From contig JAINUG010000214.1 in assembly GCA_029706075.1 (NCBI GenBank), forward strand, positions 1,463,746-1,527,745: DNA of 64,000 bases, read 5' to 3'. This document shows positions 21,544 through 32,016 of the stretch, in pieces. The notes beneath the pieces are model-generated. The model ran no database searches, was not told where the DNA came from, and saw only the letters and a list, made by a program, of their open reading frames with translations. Source of the DNA: Aldrovandia affinis. Lineage: Eukaryota > Chordata > Actinopteri > Notacanthiformes > Halosauridae. Position numbers and translations under genes: made by a program. The first letter of the stretch is position 1; each line of letters starts with the position of its first letter.

Positions 21544-22590
21544 GCTGCAAGAATAAAGTTGCAAGCAGAACCATCAGCATATGATTTTCGTTTTTTATTC
21601 CCATTCATTACATTACATTACAGGCATTTAGCAGATTATTTTATCCAAAGCAACTTACAATAAGTGCATTTAACGTAGGTAAGCAAGAGAACTGCTAGTC
21701 ACCGGAAATCATAAGTACATCTCCCTACTAAACAAGCATCCAAGAGCATAACCAGTGCTGAGGTAAGTGCAAGAACAAATCTATCTTATCTGAAGTTACA
21801 TTACATAATCAATTAATCACATAATTACATGTTGCGCAGGCAGTGAGCATTTGGGCAAAGATATCTCACATTCCGGGTCAAAAATATCGCATTTCGTATC
21901 GACAGATTTCAATGAAATTTCACCAGAAACAAGATAAAATGTTAAATTAACGTCCTGGATACCTTTTATTTAGTCCTGAACTTGCGATATATCATTTTGA
22001 AAGCACTAAACACACTTTCGGAGGCCTTTTGGCAGGATTTCCTTCATTTTCGCTACTGCTTGTTAACAACGTGGAGGCACACATCTTGGAAGCTAGGTCC
22101 AAAAAGCGGCCACCTTACCAGTTCATTTATTTCAGGACCGGGGGTGCAACGTGAAAATAATTATTGCGCCCCTCGGATTTTCTGTCGACTGGGGTGCTAC
22201 GCCAAAAAATTTTTGCGCCAAATTCAATTGGATACTTATTATTTATTTTCCCAAGCCACGCGGAGCCGCAACATAAGGCTGAAAGAGCCGCAACATGAGG
22301 CTGAAAGAGCCGCATGCGGCTCCGGAGCCGCAGGTTGCCGACCCCTGGTCTAGCGGGAATACGTGACGGCCGCTTCACCACTCGTCAACAAATTATTGAT
22401 TACGCCCAGGACGTACTAGTACCGAATTTAAACACTGATTATAAAATAACTGCAGGATTCCACAAGTAGAACTTTTTTTTTCTCGCTCAACACCAATAGA
22501 TATTTTTTATGAAGTCAAAAGTATGTAGTCGGGTTTGATGGGAATGAGATGAAACGAAAAACGGGTTCACCTTATGGCCTATGGGATCTT
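21544..22590 (-). repeat. Right arm of the long inverted repeat
   Basis: Reverse complement of 17052-17849, with the SINE-B tail at 21605-21665 and an extra ~40 bp near 21930. It is interrupted by the fragment at 22125-22340. Confidence 0.85.
22125..22340 (-). mobile_element. hAT-type fragment inside the right arm
   Basis: Ends at about 22347 with ggttgccgacccctg, in reverse CAGGGGTCGGCAACC, a hAT terminus. It is followed by repeats of gaaagagccgcaacatgagg. The left-arm partner has no such sequence (cccgcttagaccaataagg is continuous), so this was gained after the arms formed. The second terminus and a clean duplication are not seen. Confidence 0.6.
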
Positions 22591-22629
22591 TTATGACCAC
22601 AGAGTCAGGACCATGGTTTTTACCGTCCC

Positions 22630-22679
22630 CGCTAGCCCTCAGTGTGGAGGCAAATTGTGCTAAAGTGCTAGCGCTAGGG
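22630..22679 (+). repeat. 36-bp satellite remnant
   Basis: One and a half units (ctagccctcagtgtggaggc, gtgctaaagtgctag) between the inverted-repeat element and the MITE. Confidence 0.85.
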
Positions 22680-23425
22680 CTGTGTTCGAAACCGCTCCCT
22701 ATTCACTATATAGTGCACTATATAGTGTGTACGCCATTTTGTAGGGTGCGACGAATTCTAAACTGTTAATTTTGTTCACTATATAGTGAACGAGAAAATA
22801 CCCACAATTCACCGTGATTTGTAGTGAACAGCGAATGTACCCTACAATTTCTCCCGTGTACCACAATGCAATGCGGGCGTGTCATACCGTCATACATACA
22901 CCTCCGTTTATGCCTCAAGAACAAAAGCCAACAGCAGTAAAACAGAAACAGGATTCATGGTGGTGGTAACGTTAGCTAACTGCTTTAGCCACCGATAGCT
23001 ACCGTTATTATCGCTATGGGAGTTGGTGCTAGTCGTGAGCTCGTGAGTTATCATAACGTTATTTTCTCCACACGAGCTAGTTAGCTCACGACTTCCATAA
23101 CGGTAGCTATTGGTGGCTAAAGCAGTGGCTAGCAGACAGCATCACAGTTGACTAAACCACACTTGCACATCATTAGAATTTCAACAATTTATTTGGGATT
23201 TAACATTCAAAACTGAACATGCAAACCCGATACCACCTGAGTACATTTCAACGTGCTGCCATGAGTGCTCGGTTTGCGTCACCTGAATATCCGGCTCTTT
23301 TTTTTAACGCAATGACGTTCAGTTGTATCCGAAAACAGTATTTTCGTTCGCTACATAGTACACTATATAGTAAACACTATATAGGGAATAGGGAATAGTG
23401 AATGAGTGAGCGGTTTCGAACACAG
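22680..23425. mobile_element. 746-bp MITE in the satellite
   Basis: Inverted ends ctgtgttcgaaaccgctc (22680) and its complement (ending 23425), followed inside by imperfect cactatatagtg palindromes. Nested inner inverted repeats lie around gctttagccaccgatagc (22983) and its partner near 23095-23125. It is flanked on both sides by satellite units. The target duplication is ambiguous (ctag on either side). No coding sequence. Confidence 0.75.
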
Positions 23426-23888
23426 TCTAGATCTGGAGGCACATCGTGCTAAAGTGTTAGCACTAGGTCTGGAGGCACATCGTGCTAAAGTGCTAGCCCT
23501 CAGTGTGGAGGCACATCGTGCTAAAGTGCTAGGTCTGGAGGCACATCGTGCTAAAGCGCTAGCCCTCAGTGTGGAGGCACATCGTGCTAAAGCGCTAGCT
23601 CAGCCTGGAAACACATCGTGCTAAAGTGCTAGCCCTCAGTGTGGAGGCACATCGTGCTAAAGCGCTAGCTCAGCCTGGAAACACATCGTGCTAAAGTGCT
23701 AGCCCTCAGTGTGGAGGCACATCGTGCTAAAGCGCTAGCACTAGGTCTGGAGGCACATCGTGCTAAAGCGCTAGCCCTCAGTGTGGAGGCACATCGTGCT
23801 AAAGTGCTAGCCCTCAGTGTGAAAGCACATCGTGCTAAAGTGTTAGCACTAGGTCTGGAGGCACATCGTGCTAAAGCGCTAGCACTAG
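23426..23888 (+). repeat. 36-bp satellite array, block 1
   Basis: About 13 units of ggaggcacatcgtgctaaag plus tgctagccctcagtgt, with ctcagcctggaaac and actaggtct variants. It was continuous with block 2 before the hAT inserted. Confidence 0.95.
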
Positions 23889-23896
23889 GTCTAGAG

Positions 23897-26425
23897 CAGG
23901 GGTCACCAACCCTATGCCCGCGGGCACCCGGTCGCCCGTTGGCTCTTTCTCAGTCGCCCGTGGGACTTGTTCTAAAAATAGCAAGTCGCCCTTATGGTTC
24001 GCAAAAAAAAAATGCTGCGCCTTATGTAAATTCTATTGAAAGTTTAACATACGCGAATTTTTAGGTGCTAATCTAAAAAATATATATATAGATATCAAAA
24101 CAATATGCATCTGTATAGTTCGAGGTCATAGTTCACCAGTCACCTGTGCATGACAATTAACCCCGCTTTTGCGAGATAATACATCAATGATTATATCGCG
24201 CTAAAAAACATGGCTGAGAGAAGAGAAAAAAACGTATGTTTTTAACAAAGACTGGGAAGAGGAGTTCTTTTTACATCAATACGAGATAAGTGTGTGTGCC
24301 TTATTTGTGGAGCTACGGTGGCGATTTCAAAGCGGCACAATGTGGAGAGACACTATGAAACCACTCACGCCAGCTTAAACACAAACTTTCCCCCCAAGAC
24401 TGCGCTTCGGGCGGAGAAAGCGCGTGAGTTAAAGGCCGCTTTGACCAAGCAGCAGACCTTTTTCACAAGACCGCTGAAGAAGGCCAAAAGGCAACCGAAG
24501 CTTCATTCAGAGCTACACATTATTTGATTAAAAACAAGAAGTTTTCTGATGGAGAGATTGTTAAGGGGGCTCTGATGATAATCGCAGAGACTGTTTTTAA
24601 AGACGATAAAAATGGGTCCGATGTTATCTCAAGTCTGGATGAAGTACAACTTGGGGCAAGTACAGTGACCAGAAGAGTGTCCGCTATGTCCGAAAACTTG
24701 AATGAGCAGCTGGACAAGGACTTAAGTACATGCCGGTGGTTCAGCATCCAATGTGATGAGTCTGTGGACAGCAGCAGTACAGCTCAACTAATGGTGTTTA
24801 TTCGCATGGTATTTGCCGATTTCTCCACTAAAGAAGAGCTCCTCACGCTGATACCGCTGAGAACAACTACACGAGGAGTGGACATCTACAACGCGATAAA
24901 AACTTTCTTCGTGGAGAAAAAGTGCCGCTGGAGAAGCTCGTGTCGGTAACTACCGATGGTGCACCGGGAATGGTAGGATGCCGTGTGGGCTTCATTGCGC
25001 ATTGCAAGAATGACCCAGACTTTCCACCTTTCCTACACTACCACTGTATCATCCACCAGCAGGCGATATGCCTTGAAAGTGACCGGGTTTGACCATGTAA
25101 TGACCCCGTTATAAAAATTATCAATAGCATTCGCGCTAAAGCCAAACAACACCGGACATTTAAGGTGCTTTTGGAGGAGCTTTCCGCAGAATATGGAGAC
25201 CTGTTGCTGCATACAGAAATCCGATGGCTCAGCAGAGGGCGGATTTTGAAACGTTTCTTGGCACTTTTGGGTGAAATAAAGGAGTTTATGCAGAGCAGAG
25301 AAGAGGACACCTCCCTCTTGGACAACACTGAGTGGTTGCTTGACCTTGCCTTTTTAACAGACGTCACAGAAAAACGGAACAATTTGAACTGTGAGCTGCA
25401 AGGCACAGGTAAGACTGTCACAAATATGATAAGTGCTGTAAAAGCTTTTAAAGCTAAAATGAACATTTTCTCTGCGCATTTGCAAAGAAAATGTTGTGCA
25501 CTTCCCCTCTGTGCAAAAAGTTCTTAGTGACAATGTTTCTGCATCTGTGGCTTTTGATAAAGCTGTAGAAAAATACTGCCAAGTGATTAACAGACTGATG
25601 AAAGAGTTTGAGAACAGATTTTGTGATTTTGAGCAAATTGAGCCATGTGTGTCATTCATTTCAAATCCCTTTATGTCAGTGGACATTACAGGCACAGCTG
25701 AGAACCTAAGTACAACCTTCACCTTGGATGCAGGGCAGGTGGAAATGGAAATAATAACTTTGCAAAATGACCTGTACCTTAAAGCATATCTGAGTAACCC
25801 AAACTTTTGGAACCTAGTGGACATGGAAAAGTACAAATCTATCTGCACAGCAGCTATGAAGGTTGCTTGTCTCTTCGGATCCACTTATCTCTGTGAATCA
25901 GCCTTTTCCAATATGAACTTTATAAAAATAAACACGAACACGCCTAACTGATTCACATCTGCAGGAGTCACTGAGAGTGGCAGTGTCAAACTATACACCA
26001 GAATACAGCAAACTAGTGGACAAAATGGAATGCCAGGTTTCTCACTAACTGACAGACAAGACTGGTCAGTTTTAGTAAAACACCATGTTACCTGGTCAAT
26101 TGATCATTGTTCATTGATTAAATCAGTTTTAAAGTTGGAGTTGACACAATCTCATGTATTTGGAAAAAACAATTTGAGTTCTGTTTTTGTTGAATGAAAT
26201 TGTGACATGTTCATTTGCACAAAATAAATGTCACTTTGACAATGAAACATAAATACATTCATTTACAAATACTTGTCAAAAAGTTATGAATATAGTTTTT
26301 GTGTGAATATTGTACGCTTTTTTTGATTTTTTGATTTGTTTATACATATGTTTTGAGCTGGTAGCCCTCAAGCCATTTGGGAATCTTAAGGTAGCCCTCA
26401 GCTTTAAAAAGGTTGGTGACCCCTG
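23897..26425 (+). mobile_element. hAT transposon, 2.53 kb, GTF2IRD2-like
   Basis: A perfect 8-bp duplication gtctagag lies at 23889-23896 and 26426-26433, with 15-bp terminal repeats CAGGGGTCACCAACC in inverted orientation. It is inserted in the 36-bp satellite. It holds an almost complete but frameshifted transposase. Confidence 0.95.
24210..26046 (+). pseudogene. hAT transposase, GTF2IRD2/Charlie-like, frameshifted
   Basis: The likely start is MAERREK at 24210. A BED-type zinc finger follows: CLICGATVAISKRHNVERHY then ETTH (24291-24370), with the RPLKKAKR region after it. The middle has CRWFSIQCDESVDSSSTAQL (first catalytic Asp), VTTDGAPGMVG (second Asp) and HYHCIIHQQAIC. The RW segment is HTEIRWLSRGRILKRF (25210). 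The C-terminus has CLFGSTYLCESAFSNMNFIK (25870), the hAT dimerisation block with the catalytic Glu. The frame breaks near 24240, 24525, 24925, 25090 (stop), 25490 and 25925. Proteins annotated as GTF2I-repeat-domain-containing 2-like in fish share this layout. Not functional as read. Confidence 0.88.
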
Positions 26426-26433
26426 GTCTAGAG

Positions 26434-26907
26434 GCACATCGTGCTAAAGTGCTAGCGCTAGGTCTGGAGGTACATCGTGCGAAAGTGCTAGCTCAGTCTG
26501 GAAGCACATCGTGCGAAAGTGCTAGCTCAGTCTGGAAGCACATCGTGCTAAAGTGCTAGCTCAGTCTGGAAACACATCGTGCTAAAGTGCTAGCCCTCAG
26601 TGTGGAGGCACATCGTGCTACAGCGCTAGCCCTCAGTGTGGAGGCACATCGTGCTAAAGCGCTAGCCCTCAGTGTGGAGGCACATCGTGCTACAGCACTA
26701 GCCCTCAATGTGGAGGCACATCGTGCTAAAGTGCTAGCCTTCAGTCTGGAGGCACATCGTGCTAAAGCGCTAGCCCTCAGTCTGGAGGCACATCGTGCTA
26801 AAGCGCTAGCCCTCAGTGTGGAGGCACATCGTGCTAAAGTGCTAGCCCTCAGTGTGGAGGCACATCGTGCTAAAGTGCTAGCACTAGGTCTGGAGGCACA
26901 TCGTGAA
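26434..26907 (+). repeat. 36-bp satellite array, block 2
   Basis: About 13 units continuing block 1. The last unit stops at cacatcgtg and joins LINE sequence at 26908; the same junction occurs at 35751/35752. Confidence 0.95.
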
Positions 26908-27425
26908 GAAATACCAGAAGAAATTAACTTATACTCCAAAAGATCTCTATTGATGCAATGAAAAGCTTTCTTAAAATCAACAAAACAAGCAAACATGTCT
27001 TTACCCTCTTGCAGTCGAGCTCTCACCACAGAGCAGTCGAGCTCTCGCCACAGAGCAGTCGAGCTCTCGAGCTCTCGCCACAGAGGATATGACATAAATA
27101 TGATCAATACATGCCCTGTTTTTCCTAAAACCATTCTTCTCATCCACCAACATTCCATGAAAATCTATGTAATTATTAAGTATTATTAAGGACACCTGAA
27201 TACAATTTATAAACTGTACTGATCAAGCTGATACCTCTATAATTTAAAGGAACCCTCGGACCAGCTTTTGAAGATTTAGGGATGGGTTTGATTATAGATT
27301 TATTCCACACAGACGGAATAAAACCATTATGAAAGCACGTTTGACATAGACAATGTAAAATATTCAACATATTAGGAGTTTTAAGGACCTCATTAGGGAG
27401 GTCCTCAAAACCCACAGCTGTATTT
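26908..27425 (-). pseudogene. Non-LTR reverse transcriptase fragment, copy 1
   Basis: Minus-strand reading: GFEDLPNEVLKTPNMLNILH, WNKSIIKPIPKSSKAGPRVP, YRGISLISTVYKLYSGVLNN, FHGMLVDEKNGFRKNRACID, then CFVDFKKAFHCINRDLL with the first catalytic Asp, ending at YKLISSGIS. Between RACIDHIYVISSV and the CFVDF block is a short tandem duplication of cagtcgagctctcgccacag that alters the protein (27013-27085). The YADD motif and everything after it are missing. Nearly identical to copy 2 at 35752. The clade cannot be fixed by eye. Confidence 0.8.
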
Positions 27426-27561
27426 ATGCTGCGTTCCAGGGGTGATTTTCAGCCCGTAAATTACGACTTCAAGTCACGACTCGCGACTTCGTAGCGTTCC
27501 AGGGCAAGTCACGGATTCTGACGTAACTTGCCCAGGAACCATAGAAACGTAAACAACCAAA

Positions 27562-28587
27562 ATGGCGGACCGTGCGGCCTTTTTGATTATCTATAATCAA
27601 TTCTACAGTCAAAGGTGCCGGCAGATTGCTCATTTTTGCGAAACGGAGGAGAGACTGCGCATAAGGTAACAAAGAACTAAATACATTTTATTTCACGTTA
27701 TTTGTATGTTTGGAAAACGTATTTTGTAGACTATTGTTGTATTCCTGCACTGAAAACTAGCTAGCTGCTGCCAATAGTGCGTTAACACTAGCAGATTTAA
27801 CTTGCTGTAATAAACTATTTTGCCCTTCTTTAACGTTAGAGAGACCACACCAGCCATCTGAAGGCATCTGATTGAGCATGACCCAGTCCGCCAAATGTGA
27901 ACAGTAGACTAGAAGTTTACACTTGTAAGTTAGCCTAGTTGTGATAGTCTGCTTCAACTGTTCAACTGTTGATATTTCACACACACACACACACACACCC
28001 AATAGCCTGCACACAGTTCAACAGCCAACAGTGAAGACCAATTATTTTATAATTGGTCTTCGTTCTTCATTCATTAAGTCTGTCTCATAAGCCTGTCTCA
28101 CCTTACTTTTCAGAAATGCAATTGCTCTATCTGTCGTCCTGCCACAGACGATCTAAATCTAAATTTCCCACCCTGGGATGAATAAAATCTATCCTCTTAT
28201 CTTCAGGTACATGCTACTTGGCGACAGCGCGTACATCAGTCGCGACTACACATTTATTGTCACGCCAAAGCGGGACAATGGTGCCCTGACCGTGCAGGAC
28301 CAGCAGAGGAACCCCAACATCTGCAGAGGACGCGTTGTGGTGGAACAAGCGTTTGGCAGGTAAGTAGCTCATTTGAGAACATGTTCTCGGGCATAAGTGA
28401 CACTTTTTCTTTTGGCAGGGTCAAATGCAAGTGGAGGAGGATGCGGGATCTGCAGAACACCAGGCTGGATGTGGTGGTCATGCTGATCATGTCAGCCTGC
28501 ATTCTCCACAACCTCTGCACCGGACCTGCTGACATGTGCGAGGACCATCCCGCCGGTTGCCCTCGCCATGAGGATGAGAACATTTGA
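27562..28587 (+). pseudogene. PIF/Harbinger transposase, middle deleted
   Basis: Exon 1 (27562-27665) encodes MADRAAFLIIYNQFYSQRCR and ends at a donor AG|GTAACA. The next recognisable exon (28207-28359), after acceptor cttcag, encodes YMLLGDSAYISRDYTFI with the second catalytic Asp, and VVVEQAFGR with the catalytic Glu, before donor CAG|GTAAGT. The last exon (28419-28587), after ttttggcag, encodes VKCKWRRMRDLQNTRLD and ILHNLC, with a stop. Splice phases fit (AG + G), so these three exons would read through as about 155 residues. The exons carrying the helix-turn-helix and the first Asp are gone, so it should be catalytically dead. The DDE_4/HARBI1 family is normally ~350-400 residues. Confidence 0.8.
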
Positions 28588-29375
28588 AATTCTTTTTTTA
28601 AATTTTTTTAAATGCCTTAATTGTTGAAAAAGGTTTCAATCAATCAATTTATAATTTTATTTTACAAACATTCCTTGAGTTTGCCTTGAGTTTATCAATA
28701 AATCCTCAAGCAAAAAGTGTATGTGGGACCCATTATTTATTTTCTGAAGACAAACTACACTCAAGACCTTTCAGGCTTTAGCAAATATACATCACTGGGA
28801 ATGTAAAGTCACATAATAAATGAAATCCACCACACAAGCAGGTAGTACAAATGGCACAGCTTTTTTATTCACATATCCTCCTGAGACCCAGAGAAAAAAA
28901 AGGTTTTAAATTTTTATTTTATTTTACACCACTCAAGTCTTTGGGGTGAATAAAACATTACCACAACAAAAAAATTCAGAACATGTTTTTATTTTTGTTG
29001 TACAGTATGTCCTTGCAGAGGACATCAGGTTTTACTGTATATGAAATATGAAATTTGAACATACAGTACGAGACGAACACATTTGTTATGCTGTATAAAT
29101 TTGAACATTACAACGAACACATGTTATATTTTTACATTTGAAATTTGAACATTAGAACGAACACATTTGTTATACTTTTTAAATTTAAAATATGAACATC
29201 TGAACGAACACATTATTTTATAAAAATAGAAAAAATTTGAAATTTAAATTAAAAAATAGAATTTTTTTATTTTTATTTTTAAAAATTCTAAAAATAGAAA
29301 TTTGAACATTAAAACGAACACATCTGCCTCCAGGACAGGAGTTGGGCACCACTGCTTTAAGCTTTTATTATTCAG
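28588..29375. other. AT-rich non-coding
   Basis: Imperfect repeats of gaacattagaacgaacacat (29040-29320) and long A/T runs. A tttatcaataaatcc polyadenylation-like site lies just after the transposase stop (28690). Confidence 0.6.
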
Positions 29376-29378
29376 CCC

Positions 29379-29715
29379 TCATTTGTGGTACTCCATGAAG
29401 CAGTTCTTTCTTTTGGAGATGCAGAGGTACATGTTGCACTTGAGGCACTTGATGAATGTTTTTCCATTGCATCCATTTGCTCTGCACCTGGAAGTATTGG
29501 GGTCTTCCATCATCTGTGGCAAGTGTACAGCTCCATACTTTCTCATGTGCTGATCTGGCTGGCGCCTCCTTCTCTTGTGTGGCGGAGCTAGGGCATCATC
29601 ACTGGACGCATCTGACTGCGGATCGGTTTGGCCTGACTGCGCCTGGGCAATCAGTTCCTCACCCAAGAGCAGTTTGAAGTCAAGGTATTGGAGAGTTTTC
29701 TTCATGGGTCGTGCC
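29379..29715 (-). pseudogene. piggyBac transposase C-terminal exon
   Basis: Minus strand, after a possible acceptor near 29716: [20 protein letters not shown], a basic [17 protein letters not shown] segment, then a cysteine-rich domain [20 protein letters not shown] and [15 protein letters not shown], with a stop at 29379. The C-x4-C...C-x2-C...C spacing is the C-terminal cross-brace zinc domain of piggyBac/PGBD transposases. The catalytic DDD part is absent. It lies inside the Harbinger element. Confidence 0.8.
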
Positions 29716-30109
29716 TAGTGTCTAGTGTTTTCTTCACATAAAAATCCAGCATAACAACATAAGAGACCTGCATTAAAGTTACAGCCAACCTGTAAACACT
29801 GTGTACAGTACACATCACCATTTCATATTCATTTGGTCAACAGCTACAACAACACATAAAAAGGAAGACTGTTACACTAAGCTAACTGGGTCAATTGAAT
29901 TAACTTAAAATTATTAAGCTTTAGGCCTAATCATTTGGAAAATTAAACTACAACAACAGACTGTGTAGGGTTGAATCAGGGACATGCAATGAACAGAACA
30001 TGAAGTACATTTCTGATTTCTCAGAACCCTGCACTAAAAAACCTGAACCACCACTCAGAGCTCAATTATGCATTCAGCTAGCTCTGCTCCTCTACTCTGC
30101 AACTAGATG

Positions 30110-30160
30110 TCTCTCACACACACAAACGCGCACGCACGCACGCACACACACACACACACA
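30110..30160. repeat. CA/CGCA microsatellite
   Basis: cacacacaaacgcgcacgca followed by CA units, next to the inverted copy at 30161. Confidence 0.85.
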
Positions 30161-31329
30161 GAATTTAATGAGAGAGTATCTCAGCAATCATATTGATTCA
30201 GGCACACACACCTATCAAACCAATCAGAACAGACGGAATAATTTGAGCAATGACCAATTCTCTACTGCTTGCTGAGATACTCTCTCATTAAATTCTCAAA
30301 CGTGATCCACTGAGCTCTCATTTCTTCAAGCATCCCATTGTGTCTCCTCTGGCTAGCCTGTTCTGACTCCTGGATGAGATCGATAAGTGGGTTTGCCGGT
30401 CCCCTTGCCCCCTCACTCTGCGTGGGTGTGGTGTGTGTAGTGTGCGTGTGGTGTCCCCTCTGCCGGCCCCTCCACTATCCTCTGGACTGACCCCCCCTGC
30501 GCCACTATCCCCTGCGTCCAGTGGCTGTCGCTTTTACCCCCCTGCGCCCAGCACCTCCGGCCTACGGACATCTAGGCCCCTCTCGTTGTCCCCCACAACG
30601 GCAAATTCGATGTCGTGCTGCCCTCCTAACAGTGAATCCATTTGATCTAAGAACTTAAAACGAATTACCCCCCTCCCTGTGCTGTTGTTGTTGTCTTTCA
30701 CAGTTTTGTACCCGTCTACAAGGGTCTGCCATTTCCGGGCCACTTTAGCCGGACAGAAAACCTGGCCAAATTGGGCCGTCAGCCTCCTGGCCATGTCCTC
30801 CCACAGATGTTTTTGCCCCCTTCCCCTCTTGATCCTTGCATTGAGCTCCTGCAGGCTCTGGGGGAGCTCAGTGTTATCAGATTCCAGGTGTGCCCTGTGT
30901 GAGGAAAATCATTGAAACAATTAGAAAGTCTGACTTGAATAAATAATTTGAGTTTATCATTTAGTTTGCCTTTTAAAATCTGGCCAGGGACAGCAGATGA
31001 AAACTAGTTCACTGCGACTTCACTGTCCTACACTGTGTTCTTATCTTATCTATTACATGCCTCATCAGCTCGATAAGAAATCGAGTACTCTCCAGAGAGA
31101 ACGCCGTCTCCTGCCCTGACCCTGACGGACTGCTGGGGCTGGTGGGACTTGACTGTGCTGCTGGGGCTGCTGCACTGGGGCCTGTGTGGGACTGGACGCC
31201 AGCCACTTGTGTGGAGCTGGACGCTCCGGCTCCCTCTCCACACAAGGAAACAGTGGACGTGGACACACTTTGGCTGCTGTTCTCTGCTCCTTAGTCAATA
31301 ATAAAATGTAACTGTCTATGTCAATAACA

Positions 31330-31510
31330 GCATGCCATTAGATATAACTACACAGCTTTTAACTCTAATGATTGGCAACAATATGCTGTTATGCTTTACA
31401 TTAACTGTTTGTTCATAACGCATTCATAACACATCTATAGCTGTGACATGAAACAGTCACAACTCATTCATAACCTTTAATAACTCATTCATAACCTATC
31501 CATGACACAT
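31330..31510. repeat. Imperfect cataac repeats
   Basis: Repeated ttcataac, cataacc and cattcataa motifs resemble the ends of teleost MITEs that start taacactttac. No boundaries were defined. Confidence 0.45.
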
Positions 31511-31526
31511 TCATTGGCTCTGTGCA

Positions 31527-31673
31527 CAGCAGCCATCTTGACAGAAAGGTGGGTCAAGATGGCTGCTGGGTTGCCCATTATATTAGGTGGGCAACCCAGT
31601 TTCCTGTGAGCCAGACTGACACAGGTGACATTGGTCCTCACCTGTGTCAGTCTGGCTCACAGGAAACTGGGTT
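31527..31673. repeat. Cluster of three perfect hairpins
   Basis: Stem 1: 31527-31542 with 31553-31568 (16 bp perfect, 10-nt loop). Stem 2: 31566-31577 with 31588-31599 (12 bp perfect). Stem 3: 31593-31628 with 31638-31673 (36 bp perfect, 9-nt loop). It sits in intron 2 of the Myb-like gene. Perfect arms imply recent origin or gene conversion. Confidence 0.95.
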
Positions 31674-32016
31674 GACCATAATACAGTGGAATCCTCTCAT
31701 AGTGATCATGTCCATCCGGATCAAATTAAATGGATAATTCTGTCCCAATCTTTTTGTTCACTATAAATGGATGACTACTAGAGCCAAATCCACACATTTG
31801 TATAGGAATGATTCTGTCCCAAGCTCTGTTCATGTCCACATCCACATTGTGTGTGGTGTGGTGATGATAGGATTAGGAGTATGTTCTTGATACTTCCAGG
31901 GCCGCGACGAGGTTGTTCCTATCTTGACCCACACCAATGGCAGGTAGGCTACCATTGGGGGCAATTTTAGTGTATTGCCCTACCTCCTGAGCTACAGCCG
32001 CCAGTGACCACTTTAA

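Larger units (their letters stand above)
17052..22590. mobile_element. Long-inverted-repeat element with H3TH-like/CXC gene
   Basis: Two arms of ~0.8 kb, 17052-17849 and 21544-22590, are inverted copies that align almost throughout (aggccgtaaggtgaac outside; gcaagaataaagttgcaagc inside). They bracket 3.7 kb that holds one gene on the plus strand, split by a 2.6-kb hAT. Without the hAT the unit is about 2.95 kb. The right arm also has a ~215-bp insertion (22125-22340). The arms contain a SINE-B tail in both copies. I do not recognise a named superfamily with this structure; it could be a foldback-type element, a DNA transposon with unusually long terminal repeats, or an inverted duplication around a gene. 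Confidence 0.7.

Noticed and set aside
24520-25884. Minus-strand ORFs of 75-176 codons
   Set aside because: They are shadows of the plus-strand hAT transposase, whose BED finger and catalytic blocks are unambiguous.
30433-30645. Plus-strand proline/serine-rich ORF
   Set aside because: Antisense to the last exon of the Myb-like gene.
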